A DNA stretch of 64,000 bases from Sansalvadorimonas sp965243775 (lineage in GTDB: Bacteria > Pseudomonadota > Gammaproteobacteria > Pseudomonadales > Endozoicomonadaceae). This document shows, in pieces, positions 16,634 through 25,738 of the stretch; the stretch's first letter is position 1, and the number at the start of each line of letters is the position of its first letter. The stretch is taken from assembly GCA_965243775.1 (NCBI GenBank), contig CBDEWF010000078.1, forward strand, positions 1 to 64,000. Direction: 5' to 3'. The position numbers and the translations under genes are program-made. Under the pieces are notes generated by a model. The model searched no databases, was not told the origin of the DNA, and saw only the letters and a program-made list of their open reading frames with translations.

Positions 16634-18549
16634 GCCTGTTCTCCTGACTTGTTATTGTCTGCCCAGATGGTGTTTGGTTGATACGAAAGGAGCATTTTGG
16701 AAATACTCAGGGGACGTTGGGTAAATCGGCAGCAGCTGATGGACATGATCACGGCACCAAGCCACAGCATGCTGATAAAGGGAATCACTCGTAGGCGGAC
16801 AGCCCAGGAACCGTCGTTAAAAGGCTCGCCAAGAGCGACATACAGGTCGTTTTGCAGCTCCGGCAGGTTGCCGGCTTCAGTCATGACCTGCTGACCGAAG
16901 TAGGGGTACAGACGTTTCTCCGGATTCACTACACCGACTTCTTCACCATTGCGGGTGACATCGAAGTAAGCGAAGTCCGATAAAAAGTTAGGCCCCATAA
17001 CGGGAGTGGTTCCGGTGAACTCAAAGGAGTAAGCGCCAAGCTGAGCACTGTCACCGGGCCACATCCGCAACTCCATAACTTCACTGCCACGCTCAGAGAG
17101 AGTGCCGCCAGCCAGAGTCAGAGCCAGGCCGATATGAGCCAGGGTGGCGCCACGAATACCATGCACCAACAGCTCCTTGGTACCGGTGGCAAGAATGGTG
17201 AAAGCGATGGTCAGTGAAGTGATAGCAAGCAGATCAGCTTCTCCAATCACCAGGATGACAGAGCTGCCGGCCAGTAGTGCCGAGCCCGCTGTATAAGCCA
17301 GCAGCTGTCTGGTGTTTCTATGCAGACTCTCATAGGCCAGAATAGCTCCGGCTATTAATGTGAGCGGTACAAAGAAGGTATTGAAGTAAGCCGGTCCGAC
17401 AGAGATCTTGCCAAGATCGAGAACTTCCAGAACAAACGGGTAGAGAGTACCCAGCAGAACAGTGGCACAGGCCAGCACCAGTAGAATAACGGCGCAGGCA
17501 ATTATCATTTCAGATTTGCTGAATGTGATAGTTGCCTCGTTTTCCACCGGAGGGCACAGAACCTGAATCAGGTAACCGCCAGCTGTAACCAGAACAATAA
17601 AACTGATGATGGTCAGCCCGAGAGTGGGCGAACTGGTAAACGAGTGCACCGATGACAGAACACCAGAGCGTACTATAAACATACCAACCAGCATCAGTGC
17701 CTGTGAGGCTGTAGCCAGTGCCGCAATGACTTTGGCAACCTTCCGGTTTCTTTTCGCCAGAATGCCTGCGTGAAGCAGAGCCGTGAGAGAGAGCCATGGC
17801 ATCAGTGAAGCATTCTCGGCCGGATCCCAGAACCACCAGCCCCCCCAGCCCAGCTCCAGATAGGCCCACCAGCTTCCCAGGGCAATGCCGGCAGTCAGCC
17901 AGCCCCAGGCAGTGATGGCGGTTCTCTGCATACTCCCCAGCCATTGCTTGACCGGAATCCGCATCAGTAAAGCTGCCATAACCATGGCAAAAACAATACT
18001 GATGCCGGCGTAACCGATATAAAGCGTCGGTGGATGAATACCCAGACCGGCGTCTTGCAGCATTGGGTTCAGCCCCTGACCATCCTCGGGGATGTAATTG
18101 ACCATGGCCCGGAAAGGAGGGGACAGTATCAATAGTGTCTGGAAGCCAAGGCTTGTAGCAGCCGTGATGGATAGAGTTATCTGGCGCAGGTGCTGATTCA
18201 GGTGGCGACTACTGAGCCAGAACAGCATGTTCCAGCCAGACAGAGTGGCAGTCCACAGCAGCAGGGAGCCCTCATGGCCACCCCAGGTGCCGGTAACCCG
18301 GTACAGTATGGGAAGGCGCACACTGGTGTTTTTGACTACATATTCGAGAGAGTAATCAAGGGTGACCATGGCATAAATAAGAAGAGCCAGGGCACCGGCC
18401 AGACCTGTGAACTGACTGATAGTCAGCACACCGGTCAAACGACGGTGGTTTGGCTCGTTCAGCCACAGCCTGCACACCGGCTGGAGGGCCAGCAGAACGC
18501 TGGCCCCGAAGGCGAAGGTGAGGAGCAGATAGCCTGCGCTTGAAGACAT
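16630..18549 (-). CDS. nrfE: NrfE/CcmF-type haem lyase subunit
   Basis: Multi-spanning membrane protein of the CcmF family, 639 residues, with the WGGHEGSLLLW block and the tryptophan-rich haem-handling segment WGGWWFWDPAENASLMPWL. A second CcmF sits at 22681-24666. Being next to nrfA, this copy is best read as NrfE, the lyase that attaches haem to the CxxCK site. In E. coli NrfE works with NrfF and NrfG; neither is present here, so CcmH and CcmI of the divergent cluster may serve (inference). It overlaps nrfA by 4 bases and lies 13 bases after napC. Confidence 0.92.
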   Translation of the reverse strand: MSSSAGYLLLTFAFGASVLLALQPVCRLWLNEPNHRRLTGVLTISQFTGLAGALALLIYAMVTLDYSLEYVVKNTSVRLPILYRVTGTWGGHEGSLLLWTATLSGWNMLFWLSSRHLNQHLRQITLSITAATSLGFQTLLILSPPFRAMVNYIPEDGQGLNPMLQDAGLGIHPPTLYIGYAGISIVFAMVMAALLMRIPVKQWLGSMQRTAITAWGWLTAGIALGSWWAYLELGWGGWWFWDPAENASLMPWLSLTALLHAGILAKRNRKVAKVIAALATASQALMLVGMFIVRSGVLSSVHSFTSSPTLGLTIISFIVLVTAGGYLIQVLCPPVENEATITFSKSEMIIACAVILLVLACATVLLGTLYPFVLEVLDLGKISVGPAYFNTFFVPLTLIAGAILAYESLHRNTRQLLAYTAGSALLAGSSVILVIGEADLLAITSLTIAFTILATGTKELLVHGIRGATLAHIGLALTLAGGTLSERGSEVMELRMWPGDSAQLGAYSFEFTGTTPVMGPNFLSDFAYFDVTRNGEEVGVVNPEKRLYPYFGQQVMTEAGNLPELQNDLYVALGEPFNDGSWAVRLRVIPFISMLWLGAVIMSISCCRFTQRPLSISKMLLSYQPNTIWADNNKSGEQA

Positions 18550-18562
18550 CGGTCAGAATCCC

Positions 18563-19174
18563 TTACTGCTTCTGGTAATCGACGGATTCAGGGATCTGCT
18601 TGTTCATCAGCTTGGTTTTGGGCAGCTTGTGGGCAATACCCTGGTGACAATCGATACAGGTCTGGCCTTCATTAATCATCTTGCGATGATTGATCTGGGC
18701 CCACTCGTACTGATGCTCGATAGCCTGTTCAAAGTTACTGTGACACTCGCGGCAGTTGGCAGAATCGTTGGCCCGCATCTTGGACCACTCACGCTCGGCC
18801 ATTTCCAGACGATGCGCTTCATACTTCTCGGGAGTGTCGATCTTGCCGATGATATTGCCGTACACTTCACGGGAAGCTTCAATCTTCCGGAAGATCTTGC
18901 CGATCGTGTCGTGGGGCACGTGGCAATCGGCACATTCGGCAGTTACACCGGTACTGTTGTTAGCGTGGATGGTTTCCTTGTATTCGGCATAGGCGTTGGC
19001 TTCCATTTCGTGGCAGCTAATGCAGAACTCTTCGGTACTGGTCGCTTCCATCGTGAAATTAAAACCACCCCATAGAATCAGGGCACCGGCCGCGCCGGCC
19101 AGAATTAACCCTCCGGCTGAATATCTGACAGAAGGTTTCGATAAAAAATTAAGCAGATTACGCATGACAGCCAT
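18563..19174 (-). CDS. NapC/NirT/CymA-type tetrahaem quinol dehydrogenase
   Basis: Inner-membrane-anchored cytochrome c of 203 residues. One N-terminal transmembrane helix (about residues 20-38) is followed by four haem sites: CISCH (51-55), CADCH (81-85), CRECH (141-145) and CIDCH (173-177). The family oxidises quinols and feeds periplasmic reductases; with nrfA downstream the partner is most likely NrfA, in the role of NrfH/CymA. It is the first gene of the nrf operon, 111 bases from a perfect FNR box. The name napC, nrfH or cymA cannot be settled from the sequence. Met1 at 19174 is preferred over Met4 for its upstream purines. Confidence 0.92.
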   Translation of the reverse strand: MAVMRNLLNFLSKPSVRYSAGGLILAGAAGALILWGGFNFTMEATSTEEFCISCHEMEANAYAEYKETIHANNSTGVTAECADCHVPHDTIGKIFRKIEASREVYGNIIGKIDTPEKYEAHRLEMAEREWSKMRANDSANCRECHSNFEQAIEHQYEWAQINHRKMINEGQTCIDCHQGIAHKLPKTKLMNKQIPESVDYQKQ

Positions 19175-19804
19175 TGATCTTCTCGCTCCGCTACCTGGAC
19201 CCTGAGGTGACTAGTCTCGTTTGGGTAGAACATTCATTTTTTTTGAATCAGGATAAATTTTGCTTAGGGTTGAATTGATCTTTATTGATAAGAATCAAGA
19301 GGGCTTTAAATAGGTTTTTTTTAGGTAATAACCGTGTGAACAACTGCTTAAAAAAAGAGCAGTTCGGCTACCGTTTATTGTGTTTAATTTGAGAATGATT
19401 TCTATTTGATTTTGTAGGGAAAATAAGGTGTTAGATGGTCTACCTCCAAAGTGGTAGGGTTGTGTATTGTCAAAGGTAAGGTGGCGGCTGATGCGATTAA
19501 AGTATAACGCACTGTTTTAGTAAACTACTAAGTAAGTATTACTCTTTTTATGTGCGAGCCAACAGTTTTCACTTTTTTTTCTTAATTAATCGGGTTGTAG
19601 CTAAGTTCTATTTGATTATTTAGAAAGTGGTAATGTCTGGAACAGTTGTTAACAAAGAAAAAAAGCAATTTATCTGCTGTTTGAGAGAGGGGCTGTTTAT
19701 GGTTGCTGGCTACTACATGCTTAATTCAGGTATTTATTAAACGAACTTATCTCCAAAATTCTAAAAAACTGTAATATAGTAGCCGGGTTTTTGACCTGTG
19801 CTGG
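19175..19804. other. 630-bp AT-rich divergent control region (nrf / ccm)
   Basis: No gene seen. It separates the reverse-strand nrf operon from the forward-strand ccm operon. It holds the FNR box at 19285-19298 and a weak Fur-like sequence at 19390-19404 (TGAGAATGATTTCTA). Candidate -10 sequences for ccmA lie at 19772-19780. The rest is A/T-rich with no clear structure. Confidence 0.6.
19285..19298 (-). promoter_or_regulatory. FNR box upstream of the nrf operon
   Basis: TTGAT-AAGA-ATCAA is a perfect match to the FNR consensus TTGAT-N4-ATCAA. If it sits at -41.5 on the reverse strand, a CAAAAT hexamer (4 of 6 to TATAAT) falls exactly at -12 to -7. This is the layout of a class II FNR-activated promoter and predicts anaerobic induction of napC-nrfE-nrfA. 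Confidence 0.75.
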
Positions 19805-20443
19805 ATGAACGGTTTGCTGCAATTAACTGTTTCCGACCTGACTTGTGAGCGGGATGGTCGGTGTCTGTTTGAAAATCTGGCGTTCACACTTTCTCCCGGA
19901 GATGTTCTGCAGGTTTCGGGTCCCAATGGCGTAGGCAAGACAACTTTGCTGAGAATAGTGGCCGGACTCTCTCTGGACTTTCATGGCTCAATCAACTGGT
20001 GCGGTGCCCCTGTTGGGGATGACCGACCTGGGTTTCACAGCCACCTTCTCTATATGGGACATCAGCCCGGGGTAAAGACCACGATGACTCCGGAAGAGAA
20101 TCTACGCTGGTCCATGGGGCTTCACTATCCGATTACAACTGACGAGATCTATCGGGCTCTGGAAAAAACAGGTTTACGGGGGTATGAAGATATTCCCTGC
20201 TACAAGCTTTCCGCCGGTCAAAACCGGAGGGTGGCCCTGGCCCGGCTGCACCTGAATACCCGGCAGAAACTCTGGATTCTTGATGAACCGTTTACCGCCA
20301 TAGATTTGCAGGGCACGGTAGAACTGGAACAGCTGATGGTTGATCATGCCAGACAGGGTGGTCTGGTGATGATGACCACCCACCATGAAATGACCCTGGA
20401 CTATTCCGGCTTTCGCAAACTGACCCTGGAGTCCCGTTTATGA
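19805..20443 (+). CDS. ccmA: Cytochrome c maturation ABC transporter ATPase
   Basis: 212-residue ATPase of the CcmAB complex, which drives release of holo-CcmE from CcmC. Walker A GPNGVGKT at 39-46, signature LSAGQ at 135-139, Walker B WILDEP with Asp160 and Glu161, and TTHHEM at the switch His. Length is normal for CcmA. It is the first gene of the ccm operon. Its stop overlaps the ccmB start (ATGA). Confidence 0.95.
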   Translation: MNGLLQLTVSDLTCERDGRCLFENLAFTLSPGDVLQVSGPNGVGKTTLLRIVAGLSLDFHGSINWCGAPVGDDRPGFHSHLLYMGHQPGVKTTMTPEENLRWSMGLHYPITTDEIYRALEKTGLRGYEDIPCYKLSAGQNRRVALARLHLNTRQKLWILDEPFTAIDLQGTVELEQLMVDHARQGGLVMMTTHHEMTLDYSGFRKLTLESRL

Positions 20444-21117
20444 GTCTGCTGCAGGGTGCAAAAACAGTCTTCAAGCGTGATATCCGACTGGCGATCCGCA
20501 ACCGCGGGGATATGATTAACCCGCTTATCTTTTTTGTTCTGGTGGCCAGCCTGTTTCCTTTAGGAGTTGGACCTGACCCCAAACTGCTGACTATCATGGG
20601 TGGTGGGGTTATCTGGGTGTCGGCCCTTCTGGCCAACCTGCTTGCCATGGACAGCCTGTTTCGTTCTGACTATGAAGATGGTTCTCTGGAGCAGCTGCTG
20701 CTCAGTCCACAGCCTCTATGGGTGATGGTAATGGCCAAAGTTATAGTGCACTGGCTGATTACCGGTCTGCCCCTGACTTTGCTTTCACCCGTTCTGGCGG
20801 TGATGTTTGATGTGCCATCGATCGCCATTCCCGCTGTGTTCCTGACCTTGCTTCTGGGTACGCCATTACTGAGTCTTGTTGGCGCTATTGGTGCCGGCTT
20901 GACCGTTGGCTTGAGAAAAGGGGGGATATTACTTTCCCTTCTTATTTTGCCTCTCTATATTCCCGTTTTGATTCTTGGCACCGGATGTATCGGCGCTGCG
21001 ATCAGTGAATTACCATGGGTGCCCTTCCTTATGTGGCAAGGGGCCCTGCTTATGCTGGGAGTGACCTTTGCACCGCTGGCAATTGCCGCATCATTGCGGG
21101 TCAGTGTTAGTGGTTGA
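20440..21117 (+). CDS. ccmB: Haem exporter-like membrane protein CcmB
   Basis: 225 residues with about six transmembrane helices. It starts as CcmB does, with an amphipathic segment (FKRDIRLAIRNRGDMINPL), followed by FFVLVASLFPLGVGPDP. It partners CcmA in the inner membrane. It is coupled to ccmA by a 4-base overlap, but unusually 200 bases with a small hairpin separate it from ccmC. Confidence 0.94.
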   Translation: MSLLQGAKTVFKRDIRLAIRNRGDMINPLIFFVLVASLFPLGVGPDPKLLTIMGGGVIWVSALLANLLAMDSLFRSDYEDGSLEQLLLSPQPLWVMVMAKVIVHWLITGLPLTLLSPVLAVMFDVPSIAIPAVFLTLLLGTPLLSLVGAIGAGLTVGLRKGGILLSLLILPLYIPVLILGTGCIGAAISELPWVPFLMWQGALLMLGVTFAPLAIAASLRVSVSG

Positions 21118-21232
21118 TCGAGGTTTGATCGGTGTCAACTGGCGGCTGTAAGCGAGGAAGTACTCTCTCTGCCGGTCTTTTGGTGGAAATAGTATTTCCG
21201 GTATATGCAGTTTAAATGGCTGCATAGCTAGA

Positions 21233-21251
21233 GTCCCGCTAGACGCGGGGC
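21233..21251 (+). terminator. Hairpin in the ccmB-ccmC gap
   Basis: GTCCCGC (21233-21239) pairs with GCGGGGC (21245-21251) allowing one G-T pair, followed by TTTAAAA. It may reduce read-through from ccmAB into ccmC or mark a second promoter. Confidence 0.4.
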
Positions 21252-21317
21252 TTTAAAACCATAGAATAGGTGCGCATAGAAAAGGTGCGTAAGTTTAAGG
21301 GGTAGCTTTTCCTTATC

Positions 21318-22061
21318 ATGAAGTGGACGTTTTTTCATCGATTGGCATCACCCAAGTGGTTCTATGAATTCAGCGGGAAATGCCTGCCCTGGGTTGGAGG
21401 CCTCGCCCTGGTTGGCGTGTTGACGGGAATAATCTGGGGGCTGCTCTTTACTCCGCCTGATTACCTGCAGGGTAACAGTTACCGTATTATATTTCTCCAT
21501 GTCCCGGCAGCCTCGCTGGCTCTGGTTGTCTATGTCAGTCTGGCGATTTCTGCCGGTATTGGATTTATCTGGAAAATCAAACTGGCTGATCTGGCAGCAA
21601 AATGCCTGGCTCCCATTGGGGCATCCTTCTGTGCCCTGGCTCTGGTTACTGGAGCTATCTGGGGTAAGCCAACCTGGGGTACCTGGTGGGTATGGGATGC
21701 ACGCTTGACCTCCATGTTGATCCTGCTGTTTCTCTATTTTGGCCTGATCGCCCTGCGGGAAGCGATTACTAGCCAGGATACTGCATCCCGGGCCTGTGCT
21801 GTGCTGTCCATGGTTGGCTTGGTTAATATCCCTATCATCAAGTTCTCCGTTGACTGGTGGAACACTCTGCACCAGGGGGCAACGATCAAAATTACCAAGG
21901 GTGCTTCCATGGCACCGGAAATGCTGATCCCGCTGCTGATTTCTATTTTTGCCTTTTATCTGTTCTGCCTGTTTGTATTTTTGATCCGGCTCCGTACTGA
22001 AATCGTCAGTCGTGAGCAGCGCACTTCCTGGGTGCGTGGACTGCTGGGTGCGAGGTCCTGA
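21318..22061 (+). CDS. ccmC: Haem handling protein CcmC
   Basis: 247-residue inner-membrane protein that loads haem onto CcmE. Six hydrophobic segments and the tryptophan-rich haem-binding motif WGTWWVWDARLTS are visible, and the conserved histidines lie in loops such as FLHVPAA and NTLHQG. Length is normal. The stop is immediately followed by the ccmD start with no spacer. Confidence 0.96.
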   Translation: MKWTFFHRLASPKWFYEFSGKCLPWVGGLALVGVLTGIIWGLLFTPPDYLQGNSYRIIFLHVPAASLALVVYVSLAISAGIGFIWKIKLADLAAKCLAPIGASFCALALVTGAIWGKPTWGTWWVWDARLTSMLILLFLYFGLIALREAITSQDTASRACAVLSMVGLVNIPIIKFSVDWWNTLHQGATIKITKGASMAPEMLIPLLISIFAFYLFCLFVFLIRLRTEIVSREQRTSWVRGLLGARS

Positions 22062-22238
22062 ATGTATTTTGAAGATCTGAATAGCCTGATCTCCATGGGA
22101 GGGCATGGACCTTATGTCTGGGGTGCCTATCTGCTGGGATTTGCAGTACTTGGGTGGAATCTGTTTTCACCCATTCTGCACCGAAGAAAAACTCTATCCG
22201 AAATTCGCCGTCAACTGCGCAGGGAGGGGCGTCTGTGA
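22062..22238 (+). CDS. ccmD: Haem exporter protein CcmD
   Basis: A 58-residue protein. It begins MYFEDLNSLISMGGHGPYVW, has one transmembrane helix (GAYLLGFAVLGWNLF) and a basic cytoplasmic tail (RRKTLSEIRRQLRREGR). That is the standard CcmD layout; CcmD joins CcmC to CcmE and the CcmAB ATPase. It lies directly between ccmC and ccmE, and its stop overlaps the ccmE GTG start. Confidence 0.92.
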   Translation: MYFEDLNSLISMGGHGPYVWGAYLLGFAVLGWNLFSPILHRRKTLSEIRRQLRREGRL

Positions 22239-22684
22239 AAGCTGTCCGTAAACAACGCCTGATGTTACTGGTCTTTATCGCTCTTGGTGTGGCTGCCGCT
22301 GTGGGTCTGGCGGTTATGGCTCTGCAGGAGAATATCAATCTCTACTTCTCACCGGCGCAGATGATGAAGGGCGAAGCCCCCATTGATAAGACCATACGCG
22401 GTGGTGGTCTGGTAGTGCCGGGTTCGGTTGAGCGTGCTTCCGACAGCCTGAAAGTCAAATTCCAGATTACCGATGGTGAAGGTATTATCACTGTTCACTA
22501 CGAAGGCATTCTTCCCGACTTGTTCCAGGAAGGGCAGGGTATTGTTGGCACAGGCAAACTGGACGAGGGTGTTGAATTCTACGCTTCTGAGATCCTGGCC
22601 AAGCATGACTCCAATTACATGCCGCCGGAAGTACAGGATGCTATTGATAAAGCACACCCGGGGGCAGAGGGAGAAAGTTCATGA
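22235..22684 (+). CDS. ccmE: Periplasmic haem chaperone CcmE
   Basis: Start placed at GTG 22235 because GGGAGGGG lies 7 bases upstream and the product then begins KAVRKQRLML, like other CcmE proteins; a longer frame reaching 22154 runs through ccmD. 149 residues: one N-terminal membrane helix, an OB-fold domain with GGLVVPGSV and YEGILPDLFQEGQG, and the haem-binding His124 in LAKHDSNY. It accepts haem from CcmC and passes it to CcmF. The stop overlaps ccmF (ATGA). Confidence 0.95.
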   Translation: MKAVRKQRLMLLVFIALGVAAAVGLAVMALQENINLYFSPAQMMKGEAPIDKTIRGGGLVVPGSVERASDSLKVKFQITDGEGIITVHYEGILPDLFQEGQGIVGTGKLDEGVEFYASEILAKHDSNYMPPEVQDAIDKAHPGAEGESS

Positions 22685-24666
22685 TTCCAGAGCTTGGTCA
22701 GCTTGCGCTGATACTGTCTCTCTGTCTGGCGCTGCTCCTGGGAACAGTGCCGATGATTGGCAGTTATACCGGGCACCGTAACTGGCAGGCCCTGGCAAAA
22801 CCACTGGCCGCCGGTCAGTTTGTGTTTATGACTCTGGCCTTTCTGGTGATGGTGCAGGCTTTTGTGACCGATGATTTTTCGGTTGCTTATGTCGCCAACC
22901 ACTCCAATAGTCAGTTGCCGACCGCCTACAAGGTCAGTGCCATCTGGGGTGGCCATGAAGGTTCCCTGCTGCTGTGGGCTTATATGCTGGTTGGCTGGAC
23001 TCTGGCTGTTGCTGTTTTTTCCGGCAATCTGCCCCGCATTATGCTGGCCCGGGTGCTTTCGGTCATGGGTCTGGTAAGTACTGGCTTTCAGCTGTTTATG
23101 CTGTTGACCTCCAATCCGTTTAACCGGCTGCTGCCTTATCCGCCCCAGGATGGGGGGGATCTGAATCCGCTGCTGCAGGATATTGGCCTGATTATTCATC
23201 CACCGACGCTTTATATGGGGTATGTCGGTTTCTCCGTTGCCTTTGCTTTTGCTATTGCTGCACTGTTGGGAGGTCGTCTGGATGCGGCCTGGGCGCGCTG
23301 GAGCAGACCCTGGACTCTTGTTGCCTGGATTTTCCTGACCATGGGTATTGCCATTGGCAGCTGGTGGGCTTATTACGAGCTGGGCTGGGGTGGCTGGTGG
23401 TTCTGGGACCCGGTAGAAAATGCTTCCTTTATGCCCTGGTTAATGGGTACTGCGCTGATTCACTCGCTGGCAGTATCAGAAAAACGGGGCATATTTAAAA
23501 GCTGGACAGTGCTGCTTGCGATCAGTGCATTTTCTCTGAGTCTGCTGGGAACCTTCCTGGTTCGATCTGGTGTGCTCACTTCTGTACATGCCTTTGCTTC
23601 AGATCCCGCCCGGGGAGCCTTTATCCTGGCTTTCCTGATTGTGGTCGTGGGCAGTTCACTGCTGATCTTTGCCATGCGAGCACCGGCTGTACGCAGTGGT
23701 AGTGGTTTTTCGCTGTTCTCACTGGAAACATTCCTGCTGATCAATAATGTGCTGCTGGTAATTACCTGCTCAATGGTATTGCTGGGTACACTTTACCCAC
23801 TGCTGATTGATGCCTTGGGCATGGGCAAGATCTCCGTAGGACCACCATTCTTTAATGCTTCCTTTGTGCCCCTGTCACTGTTGCTGGCCCTGACCCTTGG
23901 AGCAGGTGTTATGGCACGCTGGAAGAGTGGCGCTGGCACCTATCTGTTGCAACAGCTGAAGTGGGTGGCTCTGGCATCTGTTGTTCTTGGACTGCTGACG
24001 ACGTTTATTACCCAGGATGGTTTCCAGGTGCGGGTGGCGGTTTCCATGACCCTGGTATTCTGGGTGGTACTGGCTTCCCTGAAGGCGATACTGAACCGCT
24101 GTCGTCATAAATCATCTCTGTGGGTAGGTCTCAAGGCTATTCCTTCGGCGGTCTGGGGTATGCATCTGGCCCATACAGGTCTGGCTGTGGCCATTGTCGG
24201 AGTATTGATGACATCTATGTATAGTGTTGAGCGTGATTTGCGCATGGAACCGGGTGACAGTGTTGATCTGGCCGGGTACAGCTTCCGTTTTGATGGTGTG
24301 CGTCCGCAGCGTGGCCCCAACTACATTTCTGACTACGGCACCTTGCAGGTCACAGAAGATGGCGATGAAGTTGCGACCCTGCATCCGGAAAAGCGTATGT
24401 ATAACGTGCAGGGTTCGGTTATGACCGAGGCTGGTATTGATGGCGGTTTAACCCGTGATCTCTATGTGGCTCTGGGTGAGAACCTTGGTAACGAGGCCTG
24501 GGCCGTACGTATTCAGGTGAAATCCTTTGTCCGCTGGATCTGGCTGGGAGGTATCCTGATGTCCCTGGGTGGCCTGTTTGCGGTGTTGGACCGCCGTTAC
24601 CGGATGCGTGTTCATGCACGAAAAACAGAGATGACAGGTAAAGCTGTGGCTGGCGTACAGGTATAG
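22681..24666 (+). CDS. ccmF: Cytochrome c haem lyase CcmF
   Basis: 661-residue multi-spanning membrane protein that ligates haem from CcmE to CxxCH motifs. Key blocks are IWGGHEGSLLLW, IHPPTLYMGYVG, and the tryptophan-rich WGGWWFWDPVENASFMPWL. It is full length. It is a clear paralogue of the nrfE product at 16630-18549, sharing the same order of blocks. It sits in a tightly packed ccm operon with overlapping starts. Confidence 0.96.
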   Translation: MIPELGQLALILSLCLALLLGTVPMIGSYTGHRNWQALAKPLAAGQFVFMTLAFLVMVQAFVTDDFSVAYVANHSNSQLPTAYKVSAIWGGHEGSLLLWAYMLVGWTLAVAVFSGNLPRIMLARVLSVMGLVSTGFQLFMLLTSNPFNRLLPYPPQDGGDLNPLLQDIGLIIHPPTLYMGYVGFSVAFAFAIAALLGGRLDAAWARWSRPWTLVAWIFLTMGIAIGSWWAYYELGWGGWWFWDPVENASFMPWLMGTALIHSLAVSEKRGIFKSWTVLLAISAFSLSLLGTFLVRSGVLTSVHAFASDPARGAFILAFLIVVVGSSLLIFAMRAPAVRSGSGFSLFSLETFLLINNVLLVITCSMVLLGTLYPLLIDALGMGKISVGPPFFNASFVPLSLLLALTLGAGVMARWKSGAGTYLLQQLKWVALASVVLGLLTTFITQDGFQVRVAVSMTLVFWVVLASLKAILNRCRHKSSLWVGLKAIPSAVWGMHLAHTGLAVAIVGVLMTSMYSVERDLRMEPGDSVDLAGYSFRFDGVRPQRGPNYISDYGTLQVTEDGDEVATLHPEKRMYNVQGSVMTEAGIDGGLTRDLYVALGENLGNEAWAVRIQVKSFVRWIWLGGILMSLGGLFAVLDRRYRMRVHARKTEMTGKAVAGVQV

Positions 24667-24689
24667 GGACAGGTATAGGAAAAGTAAGG

Positions 24690-25220
24690 ATGAGACGAGT
24701 ATTACTGCTGTTACCCCTGATTGGACTCCTGGCCCTGGGAGTGCTGTTCTACCGGGGGCTGTCACTGGATGATGAGGTGCCTTCGGTACTGATCTCCCGG
24801 CCTTTCCCGGCCTTTGAACTGCCGTCACTAAATGATCCTGAGCGGATGCTGACCCAGGACATGCTGAAGGGGCAAATCTCTCTGGTAAATGTCTGGGGCA
24901 CGTGGTGCCCGACCTGCTACTCCGAACATGGCTACCTGATGGCACTGCAGGAGCAGGGAGTGACTATCTTTGGTATGGATTACAAGGACGAGGTCGACAA
25001 GGCCCGCAGCTGGATTGCAGAACTGGGTAACCCCTATAAAGAGATCATTGTTGATCATGGTCCCATGGGTATTGAGCTCGGTGTTCGTGGAGCGCCGGAG
25101 ACCTTCTTGGTCGATGCCAGCGGGGTTATCCGCTTTAAGCATGAAGGTGATATGAACGAGCGTATCTGGCAAGAGAAGTTTGTTCCCCTGATTGATCAGA
25201 TTCGCAGTGAGGGTCAGTAA
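24690..25220 (+). CDS. ccmG: Thiol:disulfide reductase CcmG/DsbE
   Basis: 176-residue membrane-anchored thioredoxin-like protein. An N-terminal helix (LLLLPLIGLLALGVLF) precedes the redox motif WCPTC (Cys73, Cys76) in VNVWGTWCPTCYSEH, and a cis-proline region (VRGAPETFLVD) follows. It keeps apocytochrome cysteines, or CcmH, reduced in the periplasm. Its stop overlaps the ccmH start (TAATG). Confidence 0.95.
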   Translation: MRRVLLLLPLIGLLALGVLFYRGLSLDDEVPSVLISRPFPAFELPSLNDPERMLTQDMLKGQISLVNVWGTWCPTCYSEHGYLMALQEQGVTIFGMDYKDEVDKARSWIAELGNPYKEIIVDHGPMGIELGVRGAPETFLVDASGVIRFKHEGDMNERIWQEKFVPLIDQIRSEGQ

Positions 25221-25738
25221 TGTTGAGAGCTGTTTCTGCATTATCTACATTCCTGCTGTTGGTTGTGCTGGCACCCGCCAGCTGGGCAACCATTGATACT
25301 TGGGATTTTGAAAGCCCCGATCAGCAGAAACGTTATATCGTCCTGACTGAAGAGCTGCGCTGTCCCAAGTGTGATGGGCAGAGTATTGCCGGTTCCAATG
25401 CACCGATCGCCAATGATCTGCGGGAGGTTGTTTACAACAAGCTGGTCAGTGGTGAAAGTGATCAGGCGATTGTTGATTTCATGGTGGATCGCTATGGTGA
25501 GTTTGTGCTTTACCGTCCGAAAAAAACCGGGAAAACTTTCTGGCTTTGGGCTGGCCCCTTCCTGTTTTTCGGTGTTGGCCTGACGGTGTTACTGGTGATT
25601 ATTCAGCGTTCCCGCAAGATGCAGAAGCAGGTTGCGGTGCAGGGTTCCCCTGATCTTTCTGAAGAAGAGCGTCGTCGTGTACAGCGGCTTCTGAGTGAAG
25701 GCTCTGCCGACGATAAATCAGGCGGGGGTAGTGTATGA
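25220..25738 (+). CDS. ccmH: Cytochrome c maturation protein CcmH
   Basis: 172 residues with a signal peptide (LLLVVLAPASWA), the apocytochrome-reducing motif LRCPKC (Cys48, Cys51) followed by SIAGSNAPIANDLR, a membrane helix near residues 107-127, and a charged tail. This is the short CcmH form; the TPR part is the separate ccmI. It overlaps ccmI by 4 bases. Confidence 0.95.
   Translation: MLRAVSALSTFLLLVVLAPASWATIDTWDFESPDQQKRYIVLTEELRCPKCDGQSIAGSNAPIANDLREVVYNKLVSGESDQAIVDFMVDRYGEFVLYRPKKTGKTFWLWAGPFLFFGVGLTVLLVIIQRSRKMQKQVAVQGSPDLSEEERRRVQRLLSEGSADDKSGGGSV

Noticed and set aside
19390..19404. Fur box before nrf/ccm
   Set aside because: Only one half matches well (TGAGAAT); too weak to annotate on its own.
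22154..22234. Longer N-terminus for ccmE
   Set aside because: It would overlap ccmD in another frame; the GTG at 22235 has a strong ribosome site and gives the normal CcmE start.
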